From CBDBIG01 sp965205845 [NCBI: bacterium] (GTDB lineage: Bacteria > SAR324), in NCBI GenBank assembly GCA_965205845.1, contig CBDBIG010000005.1, forward strand, positions 310,001 to 374,000: a stretch of 64,000 bases of DNA, read 5' to 3'. The notes under the pieces were generated by a model, which made no database searches, was not told the origin of the DNA, and saw only the letters and a program-made list of their open reading frames with translations. Position 1 is the stretch's first letter. The number at the start of each line of letters is the position of its first letter. Position numbers and translations under genes: made by a program. Below, in pieces: positions 44,769 to 53,053 of this stretch.

Positions 44769-44851
44769 ATGCCCACAATGCCAATGGGTGTTTGTTGGCT
44801 TAGTAGTCAATCGCTTTTAAAATCTCATAAATGCCCACAATGCCAATGGGT
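44769..44851. repeat. 21-bp direct repeat at the kdsD 3' end
   Basis: The word atgcccacaatgccaatggg plus t occurs at 44769-44789 (outside the gene) and 44831-44851 (inside it, encoding PIGIVGI), 62 bp apart. The outer copy directly follows the terminator. Confidence 0.9.
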
Positions 44852-45819
44852 TCCTTTTGCGGGTTGGTCACGAATATGGCGCGAATTTTTTTGCCCTCCA
44901 TGGTGTTGAGCGCGCGCGCCGCCAAAAAATGGCTGGGGATCGCTGTTGGATTGGGATTCATTACCTGTTCCACGGGTTGGCTTAAAAATACTGTGTCGGC
45001 GTGTTTAGCGTGCAGGCGCATTAAATCCCCCAATGAGAAGGCCCCGCATAGGCTTCCTTGAGCGTTTACCACGGCCGTAACGCCATAGCCTTTGGCTTCA
45101 ATTTCTTCAACGGCCCGCTGCACGCTGTCGTTGGCAGCAATGCAGGGCAGTCGGCTTTCTTTGTCCATCAAATCGGCGACGGTGGTCATCAGTTTTTTGC
45201 CCAAATTGCCCCCTGGGTGAAACAGGGCAAAATCCTCGCTGCGGAATCCACGCAATTTAAGGAGGCACACGGCCAAGGCATCGCCAAAGGCAAGCAATGC
45301 GGTGGTGCTGGCGGTGGGGGCTAAATTGAGCGGGCAGGCCTCTTTTTGGACGCCGACATTTAGGTGTAGATCCGCCCTGCGGGCCAGTTGAGATGCAGGC
45401 TTGCCTGTCATGGCAATAATGCTCACTCCAATGCGGCGCAAGGGGGGCAGCAGGCTGAGCACCTCGGGGGTTTCCCCCGAATTGGAGAGTGCTAACACGA
45501 GGTCTTTTGCCTGCACCATCCCTAAATCGCCGTGCAGACCCTCTCCTGGGTGCAAAAAAAACGCTGGGGTGCCTGTGCTGGCAAAGGTGGCGGCCATTTT
45601 GCGCCCAATGTGCCCCGATTTTCCCATGCCCGTTACCACGACCTTGCCATGACATTGCAGCAACCAGCGCATCGCCTGCTGTAACGAGGCATCCAGATGC
45701 TGCTTCAAGCCCTCAAGCCCCGCAATTTCAATCGTGAGGGTTTCTCGTATGCTGTGTTCCACCAAGCTGGGGTCGATGAGCCCTTGCTCGTTTGGGAACG
45801 TGGTTGGTGTCTCATTCAT
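44800..45819 (-). CDS. kdsD: arabinose-5-phosphate isomerase (SIS plus CBS domains)
   Basis: Converts ribulose-5-P to arabinose-5-P, the precursor of Kdo, in line with waaA in this window. It is 339 residues from ATG 45819 (MNETPTTFPNEQG). The SIS domain has VVVTGMGKSGHIGRKMAATFASTGTPAFFLHPGEGLHGDLG, ALSNSGETPEV, and APTASTTALLAFGDALAVCLL. The KpsF/GutQ-type RxFxxxDFAxxHPGGxLGxxL appears as GFRSEDFALFHPGGNLGKKL. Two CBS domains follow (about 210-335). The start lies in the last of three tandem junction repeats, and its ATG overlaps the stop of the preceding mini-ORF. Confidence 0.93.
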   Translation of the reverse strand: MNETPTTFPNEQGLIDPSLVEHSIRETLTIEIAGLEGLKQHLDASLQQAMRWLLQCHGKVVVTGMGKSGHIGRKMAATFASTGTPAFFLHPGEGLHGDLGMVQAKDLVLALSNSGETPEVLSLLPPLRRIGVSIIAMTGKPASQLARRADLHLNVGVQKEACPLNLAPTASTTALLAFGDALAVCLLKLRGFRSEDFALFHPGGNLGKKLMTTVADLMDKESRLPCIAANDSVQRAVEEIEAKGYGVTAVVNAQGSLCGAFSLGDLMRLHAKHADTVFLSQPVEQVMNPNPTAIPSHFLAARALNTMEGKKIRAIFVTNPQKEPIGIVGIYEILKAIDY

Positions 45820-45896
45820 GAAGCGTTCTGCCACCTTCGCTGGTCAGTAACGACGAGCCCTTGCTCGTTTGGGAACGTGGTTGGTGTCTCATTCAT
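45816..45896 (-). CDS. 26-codon mini-ORF from the junction repeat (copy 2)
   Basis: Starts MNETPTTFPNEQGLV like kdsD, then reads VTDQRRWQNAS and stops at a TGA that overlaps the kdsD ATG (ATGA). Likely translated by coupling; no function implied. Confidence 0.35.
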   Translation of the reverse strand: MNETPTTFPNEQGLVVTDQRRWQNAS

Positions 45897-45973
45897 GAAG
45901 CGTTCTGCCACCTTCGCTGGTCAGTAACGACGAGCCCTTGCTCGTTTGGGAACGTGGTTGGTGTCTCATTCAT
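45893..45973 (-). CDS. 26-codon mini-ORF from the junction repeat (copy 1)
   Basis: Identical in arrangement to the next mini-ORF. Its ATG lies upstream of, and overlaps, the prfA stop (ATGAATGA), and its own TGA overlaps the ATG of the second mini-ORF by ATGA. Confidence 0.35.
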   Translation of the reverse strand: MNETPTTFPNEQGLVVTDQRRWQNAS

Positions 45974-47066
45974 GAAGCGTTCTGCCACCTTCGCTGGTCA
46001 GTAGCAGGGCTTCTCGCTCACTTTTTAACAGCGCTTCCGTCAATTCTCTCATTTCGCCATCGAGCACTTTGTCTAATTTATGCAAGGTGAGGCCAATACG
46101 GTGGTCGGTAATACGTCCTTGAGGAAAATTGTAAGTGCGGATGCGCTCACTGCGATCGCCACTGCCCACCATGGCGCGGCGTTTGGCCGTTTCGGCCTGT
46201 TCTTGCTCCTGACGCATCCGCTCAAACAGGCGTGCTTTAAGGGTTTTTAAGGCCTTCGATTTATTTTTGTGCTGCGATTTCTCATCTTGACTCTGGGCGG
46301 TAATCCCCGTGGGTAAGTGGGTTATGCGCACAGCAGAATCGGTGGTGTTCACGCTTTGTCCTCCCGGGCCAGAGGCACGGAATACGTCAATGCGGAGTTC
46401 GGTGCTGGGAATGTCGACTTCGTCTTCTTCTTCGGTTTGGGGCAGGACAGCCACGGTGGCGGCGGAGGTATGGATGCGCCCCTGGGATTCCGTGCGTGGT
46501 ACGCGTTGCACGCGGTGCACCCCGCCTTCAAACTTCATAAATCGGTGGACCTCAACGCCCTCAATCGAGCAGATCACCTCTTTTAGCCCCCCCGTTTCAG
46601 AAGGGCTAAAATCCAAAGGCTCCACCTTCCATTTCATGCGTTCGGCATAGCGTAAATACATCCGATGCAAGTCGGCCGCAAACAGGGCAGCTTCCTCGCC
46701 TCCTGCGCCCGCTCGAATCTCAAGCACCACATCCAAATTGTCTAAGGGGTCTTTGGGAAGCAACAGTTCGCGCAAAGCTGTTTTTGCTTCAGCCAAGGCT
46801 TTTTCCAACACAAGGGCTTCTTCACTCGCCATGGTCACCATTTCGACATCCCCTGCAGCATCGTGCAGTAACGAATGGGTGGCCTTGAGTTCTTCTTCTA
46901 GTTTTTGTTTGTGTGCGGCGGCTTTCAACAAAGCCGCCAAATCTGCACGTTCTCGACCTAAACGCCGCAACGTATGGGCATCACCCAGCACTGCGGGGTT
47001 AGCCATTTGGGCATCAATCGCGTCGATGCGTCGTGAAAGGTCTTCAAAGGCCACAGGTCTCCCCAC
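45966..47066 (-). CDS. prfA: peptide chain release factor 1
   Basis: Recognises UAA/UAG and triggers peptide release. It has 366 residues with a GTG start (MGRPVAFEDLSRRI). Domain 1 is helical, then VVLEIRAGAGGEEAALFA. The codon-recognition loop VQRVPRTESQGRIHTSA has PRT (190-192), keeping the P-x-T pattern of RF1. The catalytic ASGPGGQSVN carries GGQ at 235-237. ITHLPTGITAQSQDEKSQHKNKSKAL and RIRTYNFPQGRITDHRIGLTL complete the family set. The C-terminal 12 residues are encoded in the first of three tandem repeats. Upstream on the same strand are rpmE and rho. Confidence 0.96.
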   Translation of the reverse strand: MGRPVAFEDLSRRIDAIDAQMANPAVLGDAHTLRRLGRERADLAALLKAAAHKQKLEEELKATHSLLHDAAGDVEMVTMASEEALVLEKALAEAKTALRELLLPKDPLDNLDVVLEIRAGAGGEEAALFAADLHRMYLRYAERMKWKVEPLDFSPSETGGLKEVICSIEGVEVHRFMKFEGGVHRVQRVPRTESQGRIHTSAATVAVLPQTEEEDEVDIPSTELRIDVFRASGPGGQSVNTTDSAVRITHLPTGITAQSQDEKSQHKNKSKALKTLKARLFERMRQEQEQAETAKRRAMVGSGDRSERIRTYNFPQGRITDHRIGLTLHKLDKVLDGEMRELTEALLKSEREALLLTSEGGRTLHE

Positions 47067-47155
47067 ACCGCAACAAACTTAAAGGATGCTTATCCATACA
47101 ACAAACAAAGGGGTTACCCAAAGGAGTACCCAAATAACCGTCTTGATCGGGCGGA

Positions 47156-47365
47156 TTATTTTTTTAGATTATCATAGCGTTTGCGAAATTTTTCAATGCG
47201 TCCAGCAGCATCGACCAGTTTTTGTTTTCCCGTAAAAAAGGGGTGGCAGGCAGCACACACATCGGCACGAACAGGACCCTCTACTGTAGATTCTGCGGAA
47301 AACTTTGCCCCACAAGCGCATGCAAATTGGGTTTGATAGATTTTTGGATGAATATCTGGCTTCAT
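47156..47365 (-). CDS. rpmE: 50S ribosomal protein L31
   Basis: Large-subunit protein of 69 residues, the zinc-type L31 with the four cysteines in CACGAKF...[17 protein letters not shown]. The N-terminus [16 protein letters not shown] and the tail [11 protein letters not shown] are standard. It lies 89 bp upstream of prfA and 80 bp downstream of rho, all on the minus strand. Keeping the Cys set suggests zinc-replete growth or that a Cys-less paralogue exists elsewhere. Confidence 0.96.
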   Translation of the reverse strand: MKPDIHPKIYQTQFACACGAKFSAESTVEGPVRADVCAACHPFFTGKQKLVDAAGRIEKFRKRYDNLKK

Positions 47366-47446
47366 AATCCCCGAAGTGTATGGGTTTTTTGAGGTGGAGG
47401 CAAGCGTTATGGTGACCTATGCAGGTGTTTGCATCGATTAAGGACT

Positions 47447-48805
47447 TTACATTTTGTCCATCATGTTTAAAAACTCGGCATTATTTTTAAAGTTAAGCAG
47501 TTTGCTCGATAAAAACTCCATGCTTTCCACCACACTCAAAGGGTGCAGTACGCGGCGCAACACCCAAATGCGGTCAAGGTCATGCTTAGGGATCAGGAGT
47601 TCTTCTTTGCGCGTGGCCGATTTAGAAATATCAATGGCTGGGAAAATGCGTTTTTCAACCAGCCTTCGATCAAGGGCTAGTTCCATATTGCCCGTACCCT
47701 TAAACTCCTCAAAAATCACCTCATCCATGCGGCTTCCGGTGTCGACCAAAGCGGTGGCAATAATGGTTAAAGATCCATGTTCTTCAATGTTACGCGCTGC
47801 GCCAAAAAAACGCTTTGGTTTGTGCAGGGCGTTCGAATCGACACCCCCTGAGAGAATTTTTCCGCTGGGAGGCACCACTGAATTGTATGCCCTGGCCAAA
47901 CGCGTAATGGAGTCCAACAAAATGACCACATCGCGTTTATGCTCAACCAAGCGCTTGGCTTTTTCAATCACCATTTCGGCTACCTGTACATGGCGCGTGG
48001 CGGGTTCATCAAAGGTAGAGCTAATCACCTCACCTCGTACCGAACGCTCCATATCGGTTACCTCTTCAGGGCGCTCATCAATCAACAAAACAATGAGGCT
48101 AATGTCGGGATGGTTATTCGAAATGCTATTCGCCAAGCTCTGCAAAATCATGGTTTTGCCCGTGCGCGGTGGGGCTACGATTAAGCCACGCTGCCCCATG
48201 CCAACAGGGCACATCAATTCCATAATCCGCGTGGTTAGTTCCTCGCGATCACGTTCCAGCTTAATGCGCTCCTCGGGGTAAAGCGGCGTCAGGTTGTCGA
48301 AAAGAATCTTCTCCTTCGATTTTTTAGGGTCCTCAAAATTTAAATCCTCAACCTTAAGCAGTGCAAAATAACGCTCGCTTTCTTTAGGTTGGCGGACCTG
48401 CCCTGAAATGGTGTCCCCCGTGCGCATGTTAAAGCGCCTAATTTGCGAAGGCGAAACGTAAATATCATCGGGACCCGGAAGATAGTTGTAATCGGGAGAT
48501 CGCAAAAACCCAAATCCATCGGGGAGCGTTTCTAACACCCCAGCCCCATAGACCACGCCTTTCATGGCAGATTGCGCTTGAAGCAATGTGAAAATCAACT
48601 CTTGCCGCCTCAAACTAGAGGCATTTTCCACATTAAACTGCCGCGCTAGCTGGTTGAGCTCACCGATATTGAGCTGCTTGAGCTGCGTTAAGTTCATCGG
48701 AGGAGGGCTCTTTTTCGTGCCATTTTGGTGGGGAATGGCGGCGGATTCGCCGTTGGCTTGCGAGGTGCGCCGTCCCTGGCTCGCCGCGCTATTCACCTCT
48801 TTCAT
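47447..48805 (-). CDS. rho: transcription termination factor Rho
   Basis: Hexameric RNA helicase ending untranslated transcripts. It has 452 residues with an N-terminal extension of 36 residues before [36 protein letters not shown]. The longer start is preferred because ATGAGGC precedes it as a ribosome site. RNA-binding OB fold: [37 protein letters not shown]. Walker [13 protein letters not shown]. Walker [20 protein letters not shown]-loop: [13 protein letters not shown]-loop: [26 protein letters not shown]. The upstream 360-bp leader would suit autogenous attenuation. Confidence 0.97.
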   Translation of the reverse strand: MKEVNSAASQGRRTSQANGESAAIPHQNGTKKSPPPMNLTQLKQLNIGELNQLARQFNVENASSLRRQELIFTLLQAQSAMKGVVYGAGVLETLPDGFGFLRSPDYNYLPGPDDIYVSPSQIRRFNMRTGDTISGQVRQPKESERYFALLKVEDLNFEDPKKSKEKILFDNLTPLYPEERIKLERDREELTTRIMELMCPVGMGQRGLIVAPPRTGKTMILQSLANSISNNHPDISLIVLLIDERPEEVTDMERSVRGEVISSTFDEPATRHVQVAEMVIEKAKRLVEHKRDVVILLDSITRLARAYNSVVPPSGKILSGGVDSNALHKPKRFFGAARNIEEHGSLTIIATALVDTGSRMDEVIFEEFKGTGNMELALDRRLVEKRIFPAIDISKSATRKEELLIPKHDLDRIWVLRRVLHPLSVVESMEFLSSKLLNFKNNAEFLNMMDKM

Positions 48806-49168
48806 AGGTGCCTCATATGTTAATCTGGGGTGTTCTAAAAAACGCTACCCTCATCTCTTTGCTAACCTTGAGATAAAAAAGAGCGTACGAGTAGACCTTG
48901 AGAAAGCATGAATTTCGATGTTCTCGTTAATCATGCAATTGAAAAATGGACAAACGGCTTACAAATGGTGGCACGGCAGTCAATAGAGGCTCGTATGCAT
49001 CACGCAAGAACACGCCAAACAATGGCACTAGCCACAGGTAGCGGGCAGTGAACACTCTGCAAATAGGTGGGGTGTTTGTTAGGTAGCAAGGTAGACCCAA
49101 CAGCAGCAACAAGAAAGACTTTATCCCTTCACGAAACGGATTGTCAAACTTTAATTTTACTTTATGGT
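48806..49168. other. long leader between ftsK fragment and rho
   Basis: No gene. It carries the candidate promoter at 49118-49147. The remaining about 300 nt would form the untranslated leader of rho. No sequence coding for an FtsK motor domain is present here in any frame I could follow. Confidence 0.45.
49118..49147 (-). promoter_or_regulatory. candidate sigma-70 promoter for rho
   Basis: On the minus strand TTGACA (49147-49142) is followed after 18 nt by TAAAGT (49123-49118), giving a -35 match of 6/6 and a -10 match of 4/6. It lies about 310 bp upstream of rho and just after the ftsK-like stop. Confidence 0.45.
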
Positions 49169-50290
49169 TTACATTTCGTCTGCAGTCAGTTTCGCGGCTC
49201 GCTGGGCCCAGTCATATTCTGCCAAGCCACCGCTTTTTGGTGGTTGATGGGGCTGTATGGGGTTTGGCTGTGGCGTGCTGGGAGCATTTGTTCTGTGTTT
49301 TTGGATGGGCTTTGTGGGTAGCGTAGGAATGGGCGCTCCTTCAGCAGATTCAGGTCTCCTCAATGCCCCAGTGGCGTCAATGGATGATGCATTGGGCGGT
49401 TCCGAGGTTTTAGGGGGTTTATTTTTGGGGATGGGCGGTCCTTTAGCAGGTTCAGGTCTCCTCAATGCCCCAGTGGCGTCAATGGGTGATGCATTGGGCG
49501 GTTCCAAGGTTTTGGGGCGTGCCAAAGGGCTTATACGGGCTTCGATGGCGGTGTTTGCATCAGGGTTTACAGGTGTGCCGTGTTTTGTGCGAACCACAGT
49601 GGAAGCACCCATTGATTTTTGACCTGCCCGCGCTTTGACGGGTTTACGATGCAACCCAATGCGAGGGGGTGGTGCACACTTTTGCGACACAAATCCCAGA
49701 TAAGCAACGACATCACTGCTTTTAAAATAGACAAAGCGCAGTGCTTGCGCACGCCAAAAATGAACACACGCAAAGCGATAAAGGTTGCGCAAAAACACCA
49801 GTGTACACACCACCAACGTTAGCAGATTGGCTTGTGTTTGCGCATTGCCTGGGTGTTTACCAACGCTAAATGCTTCCCCTGATGCAGCCCATTGGGTTAG
49901 TGCCCAACCCACCCAGCCGCTCTTTTCCACAATGGTGGGTGAATTGACCCACAAGCAAAATATCAAGCCCGAGGTCGCACTTAAGAGCAAGGTTGCACGG
50001 ACCGCCCACGAGACGAGGTTTAAGCGCAAAGCAGCGGGGAGCAGGAGGTGCAAGACCAACAAGGGGAGCATCCATGCGCCCCAACCAAAAGCTTCGCGTA
50101 ACGCCCCGCTTACCATTGCGCCTGCGATGCCTAAAGCATTTTGGGCGTTTTCGACAGTACGGAGGTTAAACGGCGAAGGATCAAAGGCATCATAGGAAAA
50201 AAGTGCCACAAACAAACCTGCGCTTAGCAGAATAAGGGCAAGAATTTTTGCATAGAAACGCATTATTTGAGTGGTTTTCTGACCCTCCAT
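49169..50290 (-). CDS. FtsK N-terminal membrane domain protein without motor
   Basis: Protein of 373 residues. The first 200 match the FtsK/SpoIIIE four-helix membrane domain: LLSAGLFVALFSYDAFDPSPFN, NALGIAGAMVSGALREAFGWGAWMLPLLVL, then two further helices. A Pro/Ala-rich linker follows, with two 34-residue repeats (KTLEPPNASPIDATGALRRPE and so on). The reading frame then ends LTADEM and stop where several hundred residues of AAA+ motor and gamma domain would be expected. The next gene is rho. Either the motor is a separate gene outside the window or this is a truncated copy. The membrane domain itself is intact and could still act at the divisome. Confidence 0.72.
   Translation of the reverse strand: MEGQKTTQIMRFYAKILALILLSAGLFVALFSYDAFDPSPFNLRTVENAQNALGIAGAMVSGALREAFGWGAWMLPLLVLHLLLPAALRLNLVSWAVRATLLLSATSGLIFCLWVNSPTIVEKSGWVGWALTQWAASGEAFSVGKHPGNAQTQANLLTLVVCTLVFLRNLYRFACVHFWRAQALRFVYFKSSDVVAYLGFVSQKCAPPPRIGLHRKPVKARAGQKSMGASTVVRTKHGTPVNPDANTAIEARISPLARPKTLEPPNASPIDATGALRRPEPAKGPPIPKNKPPKTSEPPNASSIDATGALRRPESAEGAPIPTLPTKPIQKHRTNAPSTPQPNPIQPHQPPKSGGLAEYDWAQRAAKLTADEM
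49327..49530 (-). repeat. 102-bp tandem repeat in the FtsK-like linker
   Basis: Two adjacent units of 102 bp (34 codons, in frame), about 90 percent alike, encode PPNAS(P/S)IDATGALRRPE blocks in the Pro-rich linker. Confidence 0.9.
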
Positions 50291-50341
50291 AAAGCATTTG
50301 CATCCCCTCTACTATAGATGGTGAGAAAGCGAAAACACGGG

Positions 50342-50839
50342 TTATTCCGAGGGTTGTTGGTTTAAATAGTACCTGGCGCGTTGGGCAGCAGCAGGCAAGA
50401 CCAAGGCATCGGTTGCTTGCCCCAAATTCAATAATTCTCTGGCCAAAGAAGACGAAATGCATAGATGCTCTGGGAGGCTCAAAAAAAACACGGTGTGTAC
50501 ATTTTGCGCCAATAAAGCATTGCCAAAAGCCTGTTCCATTTCGCGGGGCAAATCCTGGGCACCACGCAAGCCTTTTACGATAACGTTAGCTTGAATTTGC
50601 TGGGCATGTAAAGCCGTGGCACCCGTATAGGAAGAGACCTCGACATTGCTTAAACCAAGGTGTTCAACGTAGTCTTGCATCATTTTTTGGCGTTCTTCAA
50701 GGGGGCACAGGTAGCGCTTGCCAGGGTTGATGGCAGCAGCCCAGGTGACCTTGGCAAACACAAGGGCTGCGCGTTGCAATACACTGGCATGCCCCCAAGT
50801 TGGGGGATCGCCGCTAATGGGATAGAGTGCGTGGTTCAT
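50342..50839 (-). CDS. coaD: phosphopantetheine adenylyltransferase
   Basis: Fourth step of CoA synthesis: ATP plus 4'-phosphopantetheine to dephospho-CoA. It has about 165 residues. The N-terminus MNHALYPISGDPPTWGH holds the T-x-G-H nucleotide motif. VIVKGLRGAQDLPREMEQAFGNALL corresponds to the family's IVRGLRxxxDFEYExQMAxxN. The Ile-Ser-Ser motif is CISSSLARELLNLG. Start alternatives ATG 50854 (MKPPH...) and 50839 are in frame; homology favours 50839. It lies about 50 bp upstream of the FtsK-like gene. A degraded second copy of its 5' third lies just upstream. Confidence 0.9.
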   Translation of the reverse strand: MNHALYPISGDPPTWGHASVLQRAALVFAKVTWAAAINPGKRYLCPLEERQKMMQDYVEHLGLSNVEVSSYTGATALHAQQIQANVIVKGLRGAQDLPREMEQAFGNALLAQNVHTVFFLSLPEHLCISSSLARELLNLGQATDALVLPAAAQRARYYLNQQPSE

Positions 50840-51126
50840 GTGAGGCGGCTTCATAGGGAACGGTGAGGGTGTTTTAATGATAGCGTTCAGGGCAATAGCT
50901 TGGTTTCGGGTTTTGCTCGAGTTTTTGCTCGCATGGCTGCCCAATCCTTTAAGGAGGCACAGGTAGCGCTTGCCAGGGTTGATGGCAGCAGCCCAGGTGA
51001 CCTTGGCAAACGCAAGGGCTGCGCGTTGCAATACACTGGCATACCCCCAAGTTGGGGGATCGGCCGCAAATGGGATAGAGTTGTGCGGTTCATGTGAGGT
51101 GGCTTCATAGGGAATGGTGAGGGTGT
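50705..51126 (-). repeat. direct repeat: 5' end of coaD duplicated (about 168 bp x 2)
   Basis: Copy 1 (50705-50872) is the functional coaD start. Copy 2 (50957-51126) carries the same sequence with several substitutions and indels, including a frameshift right after the start codon. An 84-bp unique spacer separates them. Copy 2 ends 15 bp from the phosphohexomutase stop. Confidence 0.93.
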
Positions 51127-51141
51127 CTCATGGTTGTGGTC

Positions 51142-53004
51142 TTAAGGGCTCATGGCTGCTCGGGCTTGTTGTTGGCCCATCATGCACAGGGCTTTGGCCT
51201 CGTTCATATCGTGCATGCTTTCTGCGTAAATGCGTACCTTAGGCTCCGTCCCAGAAGGGCGCATCATAACCCATAGTCCACTTTCAAAGATTATTTTACA
51301 ACCGTCCTCAAACAAAACTTGGACTATCTTTTGGGGTTTCCCCGCAAGGCTCCATACGTCTCCTACTTGAATAGACCTTAACGCGGCAAAATGTTGGCGT
51401 ATTTCTTGGGCACTCACATTGACCGCAAAGGTTTCCTGGCGCCAATAATAGGAGGTGTTTTGCAAGCGATTGAGGCGATTGAGTTGGTCGTTCAAGGAGC
51501 GATTTTCGACAACGCTCATGCGCAACGCCAGTAGACCTGCTAAAATTCCATCTTTGTCGAGGGTATGCCCTTGAATGCTCATCCCATCGCTTTCTTCGTA
51601 GGCAAGCAGGGTGTTACCGCTTTTTAGGTGGCGGCGAAAATGCTTAAACCCTGTTGCCGTAAGTTGGCATGGTTGCCCTAATTGTTGGGCTAAGTGAGGC
51701 CCTTTGTGGCTGGTGGGGTAGGTGGTGCAAAGCCCACCTTGATGCCCTTGCTGCATAAGCCAGTGGTAGACCAAGGGAGCAAAGGCGTTCATTTTAATGG
51801 GACCCTGGGCATCGCATACCAGTCCGCGATCTCCATCGGGGTCGTTGCGGACCCCCACGGCAATTTGGGGTGTGTTGATTTTGAGTGCGCCCAAAACCTC
51901 CTTCAAGGTGCTTTCGTTGGGCTCGGTGGTTTGGCCACCAAAAAAAGGATCGTCTTCGGTATGCAGGACGTGCATGAGCGGGCCCAGCCGTTTTTGCAAG
52001 CGGAGATACACAGGGGTGGCGGCACCCCACACGGGGTCGACCACAAAGCGGACCTTTTTTGGGCTTAACTGGCGGAGGGTCTTTATCAAGTCCCCCAATT
52101 TTAACATGGGGTGCTGCTCAAGAAGATCAAGGTAGGCGTCGTGTACTTCGATCGGCGCTGCCGCCATCCGCCCTGTTTCAATGCGTTCTTCGATGCATTG
52201 GGCATCCGGCCAGGTGTTCTGCGTTAGGCCTTGCAAAATTACGTTGGCCCTTGTGGCCAAAGGTTCGGTTAGCGTTTCATCGGCAAGTCCACCATCGAAG
52301 GGGTTGAGTTTAATGCCTCCATAGCGAAAAGGGTTGTGGCTTGGGGTAAAATTGAAAGCAGCGGTCCAGCCGAAATGCGGGGTAAGTAAAGAGAGCTCGG
52401 GGGAAGCAATGCGCCCCGCATACCGTACTTTAAACCCTTGCTGCTGCAACAGATAGGCGGCATAAAAAGAAAATTCTGGGTTGCACAAGCGATTGTCGTG
52501 CCCCAACACCACCCCTTGCTGTTTAAGGATTCCCAATTCAGCAGCACCATAATGAGCGGTGCGCTCTGCCTTAGGCATTGCGCAAAGGGTGTCGACCCAT
52601 GCCTGCACAATGGCGTGTACGTGCACCAAGCCCAAACCCACTCCCAGTTGACCACGATGCCCACCTGTACCAAACACAATGGGTGCGGCTTGTTGACCAA
52701 ACCAACAAGGGTGCCCTAAAACTTGCCAGCGTAAGCATTCTGCGGCACTTTGGATAAGGGCCTCTACCTTCGTGGATGGCTGTTTTGGTGTAGGGGGTGT
52801 TTGCCGCCGGGGAATCCCCCATTCGAGCAAAAAAAACACATCGCCTTGCCGGGCTTGTGCAAGTGCATCGCAAGGTGCTCCAAGGGTTTTGGCATGGTGT
52901 AAAAGCGTGTTTAGGGCATGCTGCCAGCCTTGTTTCCACTGCGGTGGTGGGGCAGGGTTACGGGCGGCGTTCTTCAACAAAAAGGGCATGGCATTGCCAG
53001 ACAT
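51142..53004 (-). CDS. phosphohexomutase (phosphoglucomutase/phosphomannomutase family)
   Basis: Interconverts hexose 1- and 6-phosphates. It has 620 residues. It has FGTGGHRGQLG near 112, VVLGHDNRLCNPEFS, the phosphoserine loop FNFTPSHNPFRYGGIKLNP with the catalytic Ser, the metal loop VRNDPDGDRGLV, the sugar-specificity motif LAYEESDGMSIQGHTLDKDG, and the C-terminal phosphate loop MMRPSGTEPKVRIYAES. GHTLDKDG and the length suggest a phosphoglucomutase of the Pgm type rather than AlgC. The first 100 residues are an unusual extension. It is followed by the duplicated coaD start. Confidence 0.88.
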   Translation of the reverse strand: MSGNAMPFLLKNAARNPAPPPQWKQGWQHALNTLLHHAKTLGAPCDALAQARQGDVFFLLEWGIPRRQTPPTPKQPSTKVEALIQSAAECLRWQVLGHPCWFGQQAAPIVFGTGGHRGQLGVGLGLVHVHAIVQAWVDTLCAMPKAERTAHYGAAELGILKQQGVVLGHDNRLCNPEFSFYAAYLLQQQGFKVRYAGRIASPELSLLTPHFGWTAAFNFTPSHNPFRYGGIKLNPFDGGLADETLTEPLATRANVILQGLTQNTWPDAQCIEERIETGRMAAAPIEVHDAYLDLLEQHPMLKLGDLIKTLRQLSPKKVRFVVDPVWGAATPVYLRLQKRLGPLMHVLHTEDDPFFGGQTTEPNESTLKEVLGALKINTPQIAVGVRNDPDGDRGLVCDAQGPIKMNAFAPLVYHWLMQQGHQGGLCTTYPTSHKGPHLAQQLGQPCQLTATGFKHFRRHLKSGNTLLAYEESDGMSIQGHTLDKDGILAGLLALRMSVVENRSLNDQLNRLNRLQNTSYYWRQETFAVNVSAQEIRQHFAALRSIQVGDVWSLAGKPQKIVQVLFEDGCKIIFESGLWVMMRPSGTEPKVRIYAESMHDMNEAKALCMMGQQQARAAMSP

Positions 53005-53053
53005 AAATCAAGGTTAACCAAGAAAATAAAGGCTAAAAGCCCAAGGGCGGGGT

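Larger units (their letters stand above)
45774..46003 (-). repeat. 77-bp tandem triplication of the prfA/kdsD junction
   Basis: Units begin at 45774, 45851 and 45928 (77, 77 and 76 bp). Each contains, on the minus strand, the prfA tail (LLTSEGGRTLHE, TGA), a ribosome-site-like GAAGGTGG and the kdsD start ATGAATGAGAC. Copies are almost identical, diverging only at the outer edges. Confidence 0.96.

Noticed and set aside
46530-46580. Altered codon-recognition loop in RF1 (PRT)
   Set aside because: The middle residue of the P-x-T motif varies in normal RF1 proteins; not evidence of code change.
50873-51031. Longer CoaD start at 51031
   Set aside because: It would add about 60 residues encoded by the decayed duplicate; the T-x-G-H motif places the true start at 50839.
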